From Pseudomonadota bacterium (GTDB taxonomy: Bacteria; Desulfobacterota; Desulfarculia; Desulfarculales; Desulfarculaceae), in assembly GCA_018902755.1 (NCBI GenBank), contig JAHIQI010000003.1, forward strand, positions 19,975-83,974: a stretch of DNA of 64,000 nucleotides, in the 5' to 3' direction. This document shows, piece by piece, positions 10,442 to 19,385 of this stretch. The stretch's first letter is position 1, and every line of letters starts with the position of its first letter. Both the position numbers and the translations under genes were made by a program. Below the pieces are notes generated by a model that ran no database searches, was not told where the DNA came from, and was given only the letters and a program-made list of their open reading frames with translations.

Positions 10442-11854
10442 TCACCCCTGGGGGGTGTCAATGTAACTGAGTCTCAAATAGGCGCTTTCAGTGCCATTTA
10501 GGCGCGCCCGCTCGGCCACGGCCCAGGGAGCGGCCCACCAGGGGCCTTCCCGGTCGGCCAGGATCAGGGTGCGGGCTCGCCACCACTGGGGCACCTTGCG
10601 GTCGATGAGCAGGCGGCTGAGCCGCTTGCCGCCCGGCGCGCCCAGGGGATGGAAGCGCTCGCCGGGCTGGGCCGGGCGCAACTCCAGGGGCCAGCGCACC
10701 GCCTGGGCGGGCAGGCAGGCCAAGGGGCCCCGCCCCGCCACCGGCGGCTTTTCATCCACCAGCTCCAGGCGCAGGCTGACCCCCAGATGGGGCAGGGCCA
10801 CCGTGGCCGGGCCGTGCAGCAGCAGGCTGGGGCACTGGGGCGGCTCGGCCCAGTCCAGGCGCAGGGCATGGGCTTCGCGCCAGGCCATGAGCCCTTCGGG
10901 CAGGGTGAGCCTGCGCCCCGGCGCTCCGGCAAACAGTTCGCGCATCTGCTCCACGTGCGGGGCCAGGAGGTGCTGCCCCCGGCCGGTCAGGATGTCCATG
11001 GCGTGGCGCAGCAGGCGGCGCTGCCGGGCCGGGTGCATGGCCGCCAAGGGCTCGGCCCGTAAGACCAGGCTGGTGCCCTGGCGCAGCAGGACTTGGCCCT
11101 CCTGCTCTCGGCACCACTGTTGCCAAAGATCTTCTTCCTCCCCGGCCAGGGCGGCCAGGCGGGCCAGGGCCTGTTCGGCCCGGGGGTTGACCAACTCGCG
11201 GGCCAGGGGCAGAAGCTGGTGGCGCACCCGGTTGCGCAGGAAATCCAGGCTATCGTTGCTCTCGTCCTCGCGCCAGGGGTGCCCCTGGGACTCAAGCCAG
11301 GCGCGCAACTCCTCCCGGCTCAGGCCCAGCAGGGGACGCCACCAGGGCGGGCTCCAGGGGCGCATGGCCGCCAGGCCCGAGAGACCGGTGCCGCAGAGCA
11401 GGCGCATCATGACCGTTTCGGCCTGGTCCCCGGCGGTGTGGCCCAAGGCGATCACCTCGGCCCCGGCTTGGGCGGCCATTTGCATCAGCGCCTCGCGCCG
11501 GGCCTGGCGGGCCGCCTCCTCCAGGGAGCGGCCCTGGCGGTTCAGTGTCACTTCATGGATAAAAAAGGCCGCGCCCAGTTCCTCGGCCAGCCTGGCCACG
11601 AAGCGGGCGTCCTCGCCGGAACCGGGCCTGAGGGCGTGATCCACGTGTCCCAGGGCCAAGCGCCAGCCCCGCTCGGGCGCGGCCAGAGCCAAAAGGCGGG
11701 CCAGGGCCACCGAGTCCGAGCCCCCGCTCACCCCGGCCAGAACCACTCCCGGGGCGGGCAAGGGGCCGCCCAGGGGTGGGACAGCGGCCTTGACGTGCTT
11801 TGGGGGCGGCGATAAGCTCAAATCTGAGCTTTCCTTTTTACGGTAAGAGGCCAT
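10442..11854 (-). CDS. tilS: tRNA(Ile)-lysidine synthase TilS
   Basis: Converts cytidine-34 of the CAU-anticodon tRNA-Ile to lysidine, allowing AUA decoding. The PP-loop motif SGGSDS is visible (43-48 from the first possible ATG), followed by GHVDHALRP and the C-terminal TilS substrate domains with GERFHPLGAPGGKRLSRLL. The maximal 470-residue frame starts at an ATG (11854) whose bases overlap the start codon of the divergent MOSC gene, and no ribosome site precedes it. The true start may therefore lie a little downstream, for example the GTG near residue 21. Identity is secure; the N-terminus is uncertain. Confidence 0.9.
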   Translation of the reverse strand: MASYRKKESSDLSLSPPPKHVKAAVPPLGGPLPAPGVVLAGVSGGSDSVALARLLALAAPERGWRLALGHVDHALRPGSGEDARFVARLAEELGAAFFIHEVTLNRQGRSLEEAARQARREALMQMAAQAGAEVIALGHTAGDQAETVMMRLLCGTGLSGLAAMRPWSPPWWRPLLGLSREELRAWLESQGHPWREDESNDSLDFLRNRVRHQLLPLARELVNPRAEQALARLAALAGEEEDLWQQWCREQEGQVLLRQGTSLVLRAEPLAAMHPARQRRLLRHAMDILTGRGQHLLAPHVEQMRELFAGAPGRRLTLPEGLMAWREAHALRLDWAEPPQCPSLLLHGPATVALPHLGVSLRLELVDEKPPVAGRGPLACLPAQAVRWPLELRPAQPGERFHPLGAPGGKRLSRLLIDRKVPQWWRARTLILADREGPWWAAPWAVAERARLNGTESAYLRLSYIDTPQG

Positions 11855-12302
11855 GAATCAGCCCAAAATAGTTTCCGTTAATATTAGTTCTACCAAAGGC
11901 GTGGTGAAAAAGCCCGTGCCCCAGGGTTGCCTGGAGCCGGACGTGGGTCTGGTGGGCGACGCCCACTCCGGGCCCTGGCACCGCCAACTCTCCCTGTTGG
12001 CCATGGAGTCCATCGATTACATGCGGGCCAAGGGAGCCGACGTGAACCCCGGCGACTTCGCCGAGAACATAACCACCCAGGGAATCGAGCTGCACACCCT
12101 GCCCGTGGGCACCCACCTCAAGCTGGGCGACGTGGAGGTGGAGGTCACCCAAATCGGCAAGGAATGCCACGCCGGCTGCGAGATCCGCAAGCTGGTGGGC
12201 GACTGCATCATGCCCCGCCAGGGCATCTTCGTGCGCGTGCTCAACCCCGGCGAGGTCAAGGCCGGCGATCCGGTGAGCCGCCTGAGCGGAGAAGGAGGCT
12301 AG
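11853..12302 (+). CDS. MOSC domain protein
   Basis: A 149-residue stand-alone MOSC domain, the fold found at the C-terminus of molybdenum-cofactor sulfurases and in MoaB-associated proteins. Members bind or transfer sulfur or metal for molybdopterin enzymes. Visible features are GDAHSGPWHRQLSLL, a GDFAENI segment (typical NxT/GDxxxENL) and the conserved cysteines of KECHAGCEIRK and the following GDCIMPRQGIF. The ribosome site TAAGAGG precedes the ATG. It heads a plus-strand block with a Cys-rich protein, a Nudix hydrolase and an AMMECR1 protein. The partner enzyme is not in the window. Confidence 0.85.
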   Translation: MNQPKIVSVNISSTKGVVKKPVPQGCLEPDVGLVGDAHSGPWHRQLSLLAMESIDYMRAKGADVNPGDFAENITTQGIELHTLPVGTHLKLGDVEVEVTQIGKECHAGCEIRKLVGDCIMPRQGIFVRVLNPGEVKAGDPVSRLSGEGG

Positions 12303-12307
12303 GCGCG

Positions 12308-12706
12308 GTGGCCGAGCTGCAGCGCCTGGGTGGGCAAAACTGCGCCTACTACACCCGACGGCGCTGCACCCGCACGGTCAGCCCCGAGGCATCCCACGAC
12401 GCCCGCTGCACCCTGTTGGAGCAGCGGCGCAAGGTGGGAGCGGCCACCATGGACCGACTGGACCGCCTCAAGAACCTGGCCGACGAGGGCGACCGCGAGG
12501 TGGCCCGCCGCCACGTGATCCAAAAGAACCTGGACCAGATCACCCGTCTGTCCTGCCCCCGCTACGTTCCCAAGTCCGGGGCCGGACCCTTGTGCCAACA
12601 CCAGCACCTGGTTTCCTGCCTGCTGCTCTTGCCAGAGTGCGAGGGGCGCTGCGAATACTACATGCACCGCCGGGAGCCGCCCCACAAGCGCGAGGAAAAG
12701 CCGTGA
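12308..12706 (+). CDS. Small cysteine-rich protein of unknown function
   Basis: A 132-residue protein that I do not recognise. It starts at a GTG five bases after the MOSC stop with GGAGG upstream, and its stop forms a GTGA overlap with the Nudix gene, so it is translated as part of the block. About eight cysteines are spread through it: NC and RRRC near the N-terminus, ARC, LSC, LC, and C-x6-C-x3-C near the end (SCLLLLPECEGRCEYY). This pattern suggests metal or Fe-S binding. The middle (about 45-85) is charged and probably helical. Its position beside MOSC suggests a metal- or sulfur-linked role, which is inference. Confidence 0.75.
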   Translation: MAELQRLGGQNCAYYTRRRCTRTVSPEASHDARCTLLEQRRKVGAATMDRLDRLKNLADEGDREVARRHVIQKNLDQITRLSCPRYVPKSGAGPLCQHQHLVSCLLLLPECEGRCEYYMHRREPPHKREEKP

Positions 12707-13152
12707 GCCCCCACCCGCGCAACCCCTATCCCACCGTGGACATCATCATCGAGCTGGAGCGCCCCGGCCGACCCATCGTGCTGGTCCGTCGGGCCAACCC
12801 GCCCCACGGCTGGGCCCTGCCCGGCGGCTTCGTGGACTACGGCGAGAGCTTGGAGGCGGCGGCGGTGCGCGAGGCGGCCGAGGAGGCCGGCCTCACCGTG
12901 GAACTGGTGGCAATGCTGGGGGCCTACTCCGACCCCAAACGCGACCCGCGCCAGCACAACCTCTCGGTGGTGTACGTGGGCCGGGCCCAGGGGGAGCCCC
13001 AGGGAGGCGACGACGCGGCCCAGGCCCAGGCCATCGATCTGGAGGATTTGCCCCGGCCCTTGTGCTTTGACCACGGGCTGATAATCAGCCACTACCTTCT
13101 CTGGCGCTCGGGCCTGCGTCCCGCCGCGCCGGTGCAAAACGGGGGAGCCTGA
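12703..13152 (+). CDS. Nudix hydrolase
   Basis: A 149-residue nucleotide-diphosphate hydrolase. The Nudix box is intact: GGFVDYGESLEAAAVREAAEEAG (about residues 36-58), with the REAAEEAG metal-binding helix. The N-terminus YPTVDIIIEL resembles ADP-ribose pyrophosphatase-like members. The start is GTG at 12703, overlapping the previous stop as GTGA; upstream in-frame starts would run through the Cys-rich gene. Two bases separate it from the AMMECR1 gene. The substrate cannot be deduced. Confidence 0.88.
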   Translation: MSPHPRNPYPTVDIIIELERPGRPIVLVRRANPPHGWALPGGFVDYGESLEAAAVREAAEEAGLTVELVAMLGAYSDPKRDPRQHNLSVVYVGRAQGEPQGGDDAAQAQAIDLEDLPRPLCFDHGLIISHYLLWRSGLRPAAPVQNGGA

Positions 13153-13154
13153 CC

Positions 13155-13718
13155 ATGAGCGAGCATGAACTGAGCCCCAAGGAGCAGAAGGCCCTGTTGG
13201 AGCTGGCCAGAGGGCGAATCGCCCGCCTGGTGGGCCGCGAGGGCGATGGCCCCGCCAAGGACGAGCTGCCCGGCCCGGAGATGAAACGGGGCGCCTTCGT
13301 GACCCTGCACAAGCAGGGCCGCCTAAGGGGATGCATCGGCAACTTCATCTCCGATGAGCCCCTGACCGAGCTGATCCAGGACATGGCCGTGGCCGCGGCC
13401 AGCCAGGACCCCCGCTTCCCGCCGCTGGGCGCGGCCGAGCTGGACCAGGTGGACCTGGAGATCAGCGTGCTCAGCCCGCTGAAGCGCATCAGCGACGTGA
13501 ACGAGATAAAGGTGGGCACCCACGGCATCTACATGGTCAGCCCCCGTGGGCGAGGGGTGCTGCTGCCCCAGGTGGCCACGGAATACGGCTGGGACCGCGA
13601 CACCTTCCTGGACCAGACCTGCGTGAAGGCGGGCCTCAGGCCGGGCTGCTGGCGCGATCCGGACACCGAGATTCTCATCTTCTCGGCCCAGATTTTCGGG
13701 GAAAAAGAGGCTGGTTAG
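13155..13718 (+). CDS. AMMECR1-domain protein (AmmeMemoRadiSam system protein A type)
   Basis: A 187-residue protein with the family motif RLRGCIGNF (about 55-63) and LEISVLSPLKRI, LLPQVATEYGW and FLDQTCVKAGL segments typical of AMMECR1/AmrA. In many bacteria this domain occurs with a MEMO-like protein and a radical SAM enzyme, the AmmeMemoRadiSam set; neither partner lies next to it here. The biochemical function of the family is poorly defined. It ends 3 bp from the convergent coaD stop with no terminator visible between them. Confidence 0.87.
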   Translation: MSEHELSPKEQKALLELARGRIARLVGREGDGPAKDELPGPEMKRGAFVTLHKQGRLRGCIGNFISDEPLTELIQDMAVAAASQDPRFPPLGAAELDQVDLEISVLSPLKRISDVNEIKVGTHGIYMVSPRGRGVLLPQVATEYGWDRDTFLDQTCVKAGLRPGCWRDPDTEILIFSAQIFGEKEAG

Positions 13719-13721
13719 GCC

Positions 13722-14225
13722 TTAGCTCTTGTCGGTCAGGGCCTTTTTGGCCGCGAATTTTTCCTTTAGGCGGCGCGAAACGCTCGAAGGCACCAGGCCG
13801 TTGATGTCACCGCCCAGCATGGCCGCTTCCTTGATGATGGTGGAGCTTACGTAGAACCACTTGTAGTCGGTCATCAAGAACACCGACTGAACCTCGCGGT
13901 TGAGCTTGCGGTTCATGAGCGCCATCTGGAACTCGTACTCGAAGTCCGACAAGGCCCGAAGCCCACGCAGGATCACGTTGGTCCCGTGGGCCAGGACGTA
14001 GTCCACCAGCAGGCCGTCAAAAGTCTCCACCGAGGCGCCGGGGATGTCGGCGATGACCTCCTGGATCATCTCCACCCGCTCGGGCATGGGGAACAGGCCG
14101 CTCTTCTCCGGGTTGACCGCCACCGCCACCACCACCTCGTCGAATATTTCCAGGCCGCGATGCAAGATGGAAAGGTGCCCGTTGGTTATGGGATCGAAAG
14201 AACCGGGATAGATAGCGGTTTTCAT
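13722..14225 (-). CDS. coaD: Phosphopantetheine adenylyltransferase
   Basis: Transfers AMP from ATP to 4'-phosphopantetheine, the penultimate step of CoA synthesis. The 167-residue protein has the HIGH-like motif GSFDPITNGH (about 8-17), LRGLRALSDFEYE (near 87-99) and YVSSTIIKE (about 124-132), matching CoaD closely in length and sequence. It overlaps the rsmD stop as ATGA. The rsmD-coaD pairing is widespread in bacteria. Confidence 0.96.
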   Translation of the reverse strand: MKTAIYPGSFDPITNGHLSILHRGLEIFDEVVVAVAVNPEKSGLFPMPERVEMIQEVIADIPGASVETFDGLLVDYVLAHGTNVILRGLRALSDFEYEFQMALMNRKLNREVQSVFLMTDYKWFYVSSTIIKEAAMLGGDINGLVPSSVSRRLKEKFAAKKALTDKS

Positions 14226-14794
14226 GTGCCTTCCCCTCTGGAATCGCTGCTTGGGGCCAAGAAGCTCAACTCGCTCTGACCGTATCGGCGGTGGTCAAGT
14301 ATTTCAAGCCCGCCGGGAGCCTCGGGGGCTTCCTTTGGCGAGTGCTCTATTATCAACAGCCCCTGGGGGGCCAAAAGCCAGCCCTGGGCGGCCAGCTCCA
14401 GCAGGCGGCCCACCTGCCCCTTGTCGTAGGGCGGATCGGCCAGCACCAAGTCAAAGGGCCCGGCGGCCTTTAGCGCCCCCACCGCGGCCCCCAATCCGGC
14501 GGCCAGCACCCGGCCCTGCTCGGTCAGGCCCAAGGCGTCCAGGCTGGCCTGGATGAGCTGGGCGGCGGGGCGGCTATTTTCCACGAACAGGCAGGACGCC
14601 GCCCCCCGGCTCAGGGCCTCCAGGCCCAGGGCCCCGCTGCCCGCGTAAAGGTCGGCCACCCGGGCGTCGGCCACCCGGGGGCCTAATATGTTGAACAGGG
14701 CCTGACGCATCTTGGCGCCGGTGGGCCGGATGGCCAGACCGGGGGTGACCTTTAAATTGCGCCCCCTGAGCCGCCCGCCGGTGATTTTCAGCAA
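14222..14794 (-). CDS. rsmD: 16S rRNA (guanine-966-N2)-methyltransferase RsmD
   Basis: SAM-dependent methyltransferase modifying G966 of 16S rRNA in the small subunit. The 190-residue protein has RPTGAKMRQALFNIL near the N-terminus, the SAM-binding DLYAGSGALGLEALSRGA (about 47-64) and the catalytic DPPYDKG (near 119-125). The start is TTG at 14794 with an AAGG site upstream. It lies 12 bp after asd and overlaps coaD by 4 bp. Confidence 0.93.
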   Translation of the reverse strand: MLKITGGRLRGRNLKVTPGLAIRPTGAKMRQALFNILGPRVADARVADLYAGSGALGLEALSRGAASCLFVENSRPAAQLIQASLDALGLTEQGRVLAAGLGAAVGALKAAGPFDLVLADPPYDKGQVGRLLELAAQGWLLAPQGLLIIEHSPKEAPEAPGGLEILDHRRYGQSELSFLAPSSDSRGEGT

Positions 14795-14806
14795 GGCCCT
14801 TAATCC

Positions 14807-15826
<1,020 letters not shown>

Positions 15827-15913
15827 GGTTTCTTCTCTTCCTTCTGACTCTCTGCTCCAAGGTTGGTAGGCCCATTACGGCGGCGTACACAGCCTCCGGG
15901 TGGCCACGGTCTT

Positions 15914-15942
15914 TATTTAGCCGTGACCGGGCCTTATTGCAA
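15914..15942 (-). promoter_or_regulatory. Candidate sigma-70 promoter for asd-rsmD-coaD
   Basis: On the minus strand TTGCAA (15942-15937) and TAAATA (15919-15914) are separated by 17 bp, about 90 bp upstream of the asd ATG. The -10 box is only a moderate match. A GGTCACGG/CCGTGGCC stem-loop with G-U pairing overlaps the -10 and could equally be the tail of the leuD transcript. Confidence 0.4.
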
Positions 15943-15974
15943 TCTCTTTGTTGGGGAAAAATCGGCGGCCCGGA

Positions 15975-16469
15975 TCAGCGTCCGGTGATCTGTTTTCGAA
16001 TTTTCCTGATCAGGCCCCCCTGGCTCACCAGATCGGTGAGATAGGGGTCCACCGGCTTGGCCTGGAAGGAGGTGTCCTGCTCCACGTCCTCAATGAGCCC
16101 GCTGTAGGGGTCCAGGCGCAGGCGGTCGCCGTCGTGCACCCGGGCGGCGGCCTCGGGGCAGGTGAACACCAGTAGGCCCAGGTTGAAGGCGTTGCGGTAG
16201 AACATGCGCGAGAAGCTGTGGGCTATCACCGCGCCCACCCCGGCGTTCTTGATGGCCAGGGGAGCCTGCTCCCGGGAGGAGCCGCAGCCGAAGTTGCGCC
16301 CGGCCACGATGAAATCGCCGAAGCCCACCTGCCCGGCGAACTCGGGACGAAGGTCGCCCAGCACCACCTTGGACCAGGAATGGGGGTCGCGCTGGTGCAG
16401 GTAGCGGGCCGGTATGATGGCGTCGCTGGAGATGTGGTCGCCGAACACCCAGGCCATGCCGCTGATCAT
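15975..16469 (-). CDS. leuD: 3-isopropylmalate dehydratase small subunit
   Basis: Small subunit of isopropylmalate isomerase in leucine synthesis; it forms the swivel domain over the LeuC active site. The 164-residue protein has the FGDHISSDAIIPARYL (about 9-24) and GRNFGCGSSREQAPLAIK motifs. The short length and the match with a 423-residue LeuC fit the archaeal/bacterial LeuCD2 type rather than the E. coli type. The ATG at 16469 overlaps the leuC stop as ATGA. Confidence 0.95.
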   Translation of the reverse strand: MISGMAWVFGDHISSDAIIPARYLHQRDPHSWSKVVLGDLRPEFAGQVGFGDFIVAGRNFGCGSSREQAPLAIKNAGVGAVIAHSFSRMFYRNAFNLGLLVFTCPEAAARVHDGDRLRLDPYSGLIEDVEQDTSFQAKPVDPYLTDLVSQGGLIRKIRKQITGR

Positions 16470-17737
16470 GATAGAACCTCCGCCGGATCGGCCACCCGGC
16501 CCAAAATGGCGCTGGCCGCGGCCACGGCGGGCCCGGCCAGATAGATGCGGCTGCTGGGGTGGCCCATGCGGCCCCGGTAATTGCGGTTGGCGGTGGCCAC
16601 GGCCACTTCCCCGGCGGCCAAGACCCCCAGGTGGGCGCCCGCGCAAGGGCCGCAGGAGGGCGGGCCCATGATGCCACCGGCGGCCAGGAACGTCTCCACC
16701 AACCCCTCGCGCACCGCTTGCAACATGATGCGCGGGGTGGGGGGGATCACCATCAGGCGCACCCGGGGGTGGACCTGCTTGCCGCTCAATACCTGGGCGG
16801 CCACGCGCAGGTCTTCCAGACGGGCGGCGGCGCAGGAGCCGATGAACACCTGATCCACCGGCTCGTAGCCCGCCCGGCGGGCCGGGGCCACGTCGTGGGG
16901 GCGGTGGGGCCGGGCCGCTTGGGGCTCCAGGCCGGTGACGTCCAGCTTCACCGTCTTGCTGTAGACGGCCTCCGGGTCCGGGGCCACCGAGGCCCAGGAG
17001 CGCTTGGCCTTGTCCTTGAGGTAGTCGGTGGTCACCTGATCCACCGGGAACAGCGCCGCCTTGGCCCCGCTTTCCACCATCAGGTTGCTGATGGTCAGGC
17101 GGGCGTCCATGGACAGCCGGGGCACCAGGGGGCCGCTGAACTCCAGGCTCTGGTAGTGGGCCCCCTCGGGGCCCAGCAGGCGCAACAGGGCCAGGGCGAT
17201 GTCCATGCCCCCCACCCATGGGCCCATCTCGCCGCCCAGCTCCACCTTGGTGGTGCCGGGCACCTGGAACCAGCCGCGGCCGGTGACCAGGGCGGCGGCC
17301 AGGTCGCTGGCTCCCACCCCGGTGGCGAAGGCCCCCAGGGCTCCGTGGGTTACCATGCGGCTGTCCGCCCCCACCACCAGCTCGCCGGGCAGGATGAGGC
17401 CCCCCTCGGCCAACAGCACGTGGGAGATGCCCGAACGGCCGCCCTGGAAGCGGTGCTCCAGGTGGTTGGACGAGGCGAACTCATTCATCTCCTTGGTGAT
17501 CAGAGCGCTGCCCACGTCCTTGTTGGGGGTGAAGTGGTCGGCCACCAGCACCACCCGGGATGGGTCGAAGACCCTTTCGCCGCCTATCTCCTTGAAGCCG
17601 CGTATGGCCATGGGAGTGGAGACGTCGTTGGCCAGGACCATGTCCAACTCGGCTTCCACGATGGCGCCGGGCTCCACGTATGGGAGCCCGGCGCGGGAAG
17701 CCAAGATTTTTTGGCTCATGGTTTGGGGTTGGTTCAA
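16466..17737 (-). CDS. leuC: 3-isopropylmalate dehydratase large subunit
   Basis: Aconitase-family subunit carrying the [4Fe-4S] cluster. The 423-residue protein shows VLVADHFTPNKD, the first cluster cysteine in VFIGSCAAARLEDL and the second and third in GPPSCGPCAGAH. The start is TTG at 17737, supported by AGGAGAG six bases upstream and a TTGA overlap with the leuA stop; the ATG 18 bases downstream lacks a site. It is the compact LeuC form found with a small LeuD. Confidence 0.95.
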   Translation of the reverse strand: MNQPQTMSQKILASRAGLPYVEPGAIVEAELDMVLANDVSTPMAIRGFKEIGGERVFDPSRVVLVADHFTPNKDVGSALITKEMNEFASSNHLEHRFQGGRSGISHVLLAEGGLILPGELVVGADSRMVTHGALGAFATGVGASDLAAALVTGRGWFQVPGTTKVELGGEMGPWVGGMDIALALLRLLGPEGAHYQSLEFSGPLVPRLSMDARLTISNLMVESGAKAALFPVDQVTTDYLKDKAKRSWASVAPDPEAVYSKTVKLDVTGLEPQAARPHRPHDVAPARRAGYEPVDQVFIGSCAAARLEDLRVAAQVLSGKQVHPRVRLMVIPPTPRIMLQAVREGLVETFLAAGGIMGPPSCGPCAGAHLGVLAAGEVAVATANRNYRGRMGHPSSRIYLAGPAVAAASAILGRVADPAEVLS

Positions 17738-19281
17738 AGGCTACTCTCCTGGGCGCTCAGCCGGGGGCCGTGGGTTTTCAGGTACTCCAGACGGTTCAGT
17801 CCGTTGATATAGGCCTTGGCCGCGGCAACCAGGATGTCGGAATCAGAGCCCTTGCCCAGAACCACCAGACCATTTTCGCCCAATCTTACCGTCACTTCGC
17901 CCTGCGCGTCCAGCCCTCCGGTAATGGCGCTGATGGTGAAGCGCAGCAGCTTGGCCTTGGCCCCGGTGATTTTGGAGATGGTGTTGTACACCGCGTCCAC
18001 CGGGCCGCTGCCCGAACCGAAGTCCTGCTTGAGCTCTTCGCAGTCGTGCAGGCGCACCGTGGCCGTGGGGACCGTGACCGTGCCGCTGACGATGTTCATG
18101 TAGTCCAGGCGCCAGCGCAGGGGTATGCGCAGGATCTCGTCGGCGATGAGCGCCTCCAGGTCCTCGTTGAAGATCTCCTTCTTTTTGTCGGCCAGGCGCT
18201 TGAAGGCCTGGAAGAGCTTTTCCACGTTGTCGCGGTCCAGCTCGTAGCCCATGTCCTTGAGGCGGGCCTTGAGGGCGGCGCGGCCCGAATGCTTGCCCAG
18301 CACCAGGTTGTTCTGGCCGATGCCCACTTCCTCGGGGGTCATGATCTCGTAGGTCAGCGGGTTCTTGAGCACGCCGTCCACGTGGATGCCCGACTCGTGG
18401 GCAAAGGCGTTGGCCCCCACGATGGCCTTGTTGGGCTGCACCGACACACCGGTGATCATGGAGACCAGGCGGCTGGCCGGGTAGATCTCCTGGCGGTTGA
18501 TGTTGGTGGTCAGCCCCAGTTTCTTCTCGCGGGTGGCCAGCATCATCACCACCTCCTCCAGGGAGGCGTTGCCCGCCCGCTCGCCGATGCCGTTGATGCA
18601 CACCTCCACCTGGCGCGCCCCGGCGTTGATGCCGGCCAGGCTGTTGGCCACGGCCAGACCCAGGTCGTCGTGGCAATGCACGCTCACCGTGGCCTTGTCC
18701 AGGCCGGGCACGTTCTCGTAAAGGTACTTGATGCGCTCGGCGAACTCGTCGGGCAGGGCGTAGCCCACCGTGTCGGGGATGTTGATGGTGGTGGCTCCGG
18801 CGGCCAGGGCGGTAGTGATGGCCTGGGCCAGGAACTCCGGGTCCGAGCGCGAGGCGTCCTCGGCGCTGAACTCCACGTCGTCGCACAGGCTCGTGGCCAG
18901 GCCTACCCCGGAGGTGATCTCGGCCAGGGCCTGCTCGCGGCTGATCCTCAGCTTGTGCTCCAGGTGGATGTCGCTGGTGGCGATGAACACGTGGATGCGC
19001 TTTTTCTCGGCCGGTTTGATGGCTTCCCAGCAGGTGTTGATGTCGTCGTGGCCAGTGCGGGCCAGGCCGCAGATGATCGGCCCCTTGACCTGCTTGGCGA
19101 TCTGGTTGACCGACTCGAAATCGCCGGGGCTGGAGGCGGGGAAGCCGACCTCGATGATGTCCACGCCAAGTTGCGCCAACTTTTGAGCCAGGCGCATTTT
19201 TTCCTCGATGTTCATGGAAGCGCCCGGCGACTGTTCGCCATCGCGCAGGGTAGTGTCGAAAATCTTTACCAGGTTGCTCAT
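17734..19281 (-). CDS. leuA: 2-isopropylmalate synthase
   Basis: Condenses acetyl-CoA with 2-oxoisovalerate, the committed step to leucine. The 515-residue protein has FDTTLRDGEQSPG (about 7-19), the metal ligands in VSVHCHDDLGLA, NGIGERAGN, and a C-terminal LeuA dimer domain for leucine feedback. The start is ATG 19281 with GGGAGA upstream; the longer frame upstream has no site. leuA-leuC-leuD overlap by 4 bp each. leuB is not in the window. Confidence 0.96.
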   Translation of the reverse strand: MSNLVKIFDTTLRDGEQSPGASMNIEEKMRLAQKLAQLGVDIIEVGFPASSPGDFESVNQIAKQVKGPIICGLARTGHDDINTCWEAIKPAEKKRIHVFIATSDIHLEHKLRISREQALAEITSGVGLATSLCDDVEFSAEDASRSDPEFLAQAITTALAAGATTINIPDTVGYALPDEFAERIKYLYENVPGLDKATVSVHCHDDLGLAVANSLAGINAGARQVEVCINGIGERAGNASLEEVVMMLATREKKLGLTTNINRQEIYPASRLVSMITGVSVQPNKAIVGANAFAHESGIHVDGVLKNPLTYEIMTPEEVGIGQNNLVLGKHSGRAALKARLKDMGYELDRDNVEKLFQAFKRLADKKKEIFNEDLEALIADEILRIPLRWRLDYMNIVSGTVTVPTATVRLHDCEELKQDFGSGSGPVDAVYNTISKITGAKAKLLRFTISAITGGLDAQGEVTVRLGENGLVVLGKGSDSDILVAAAKAYINGLNRLEYLKTHGPRLSAQESSL

Positions 19282-19385
19282 TGCGGTATCTCCCATTAAA
19301 AAAACACACCGGTAACTGTCCCCGCCGGGACACATCACCAGAAATTGGGTGCACTGGGGTTATGTCTGGGTGGGGGACGGAAAGA
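19282..19385 (-). other. pssA-leuA intergenic leader with a small hairpin
   Basis: This 104-bp gap holds a 6-bp perfect stem TGTCCC/GGGACA (19317-19332, loop of four) and, 12 bases further along the minus strand, a run of seven T (19304-19298), then the leuA ribosome site. The hairpin and T-run are too far apart for a standard terminator. No leucine-codon-rich leader peptide or T-box consensus was seen. Confidence 0.3.

Noticed and set aside
17680..19299. Long plus-strand open frame opposite leuA (about 539 codons)
   Set aside because: leuA is certain by motifs and ribosome site; the opposite frame has low-complexity His/Gln/Gly composition.
19282..19385. Leucine attenuator or T-box upstream of leuA
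   Set aside because: No leader peptide with leucine codons and no T-box consensus; the only hairpin is 12 bases away from the T-run.
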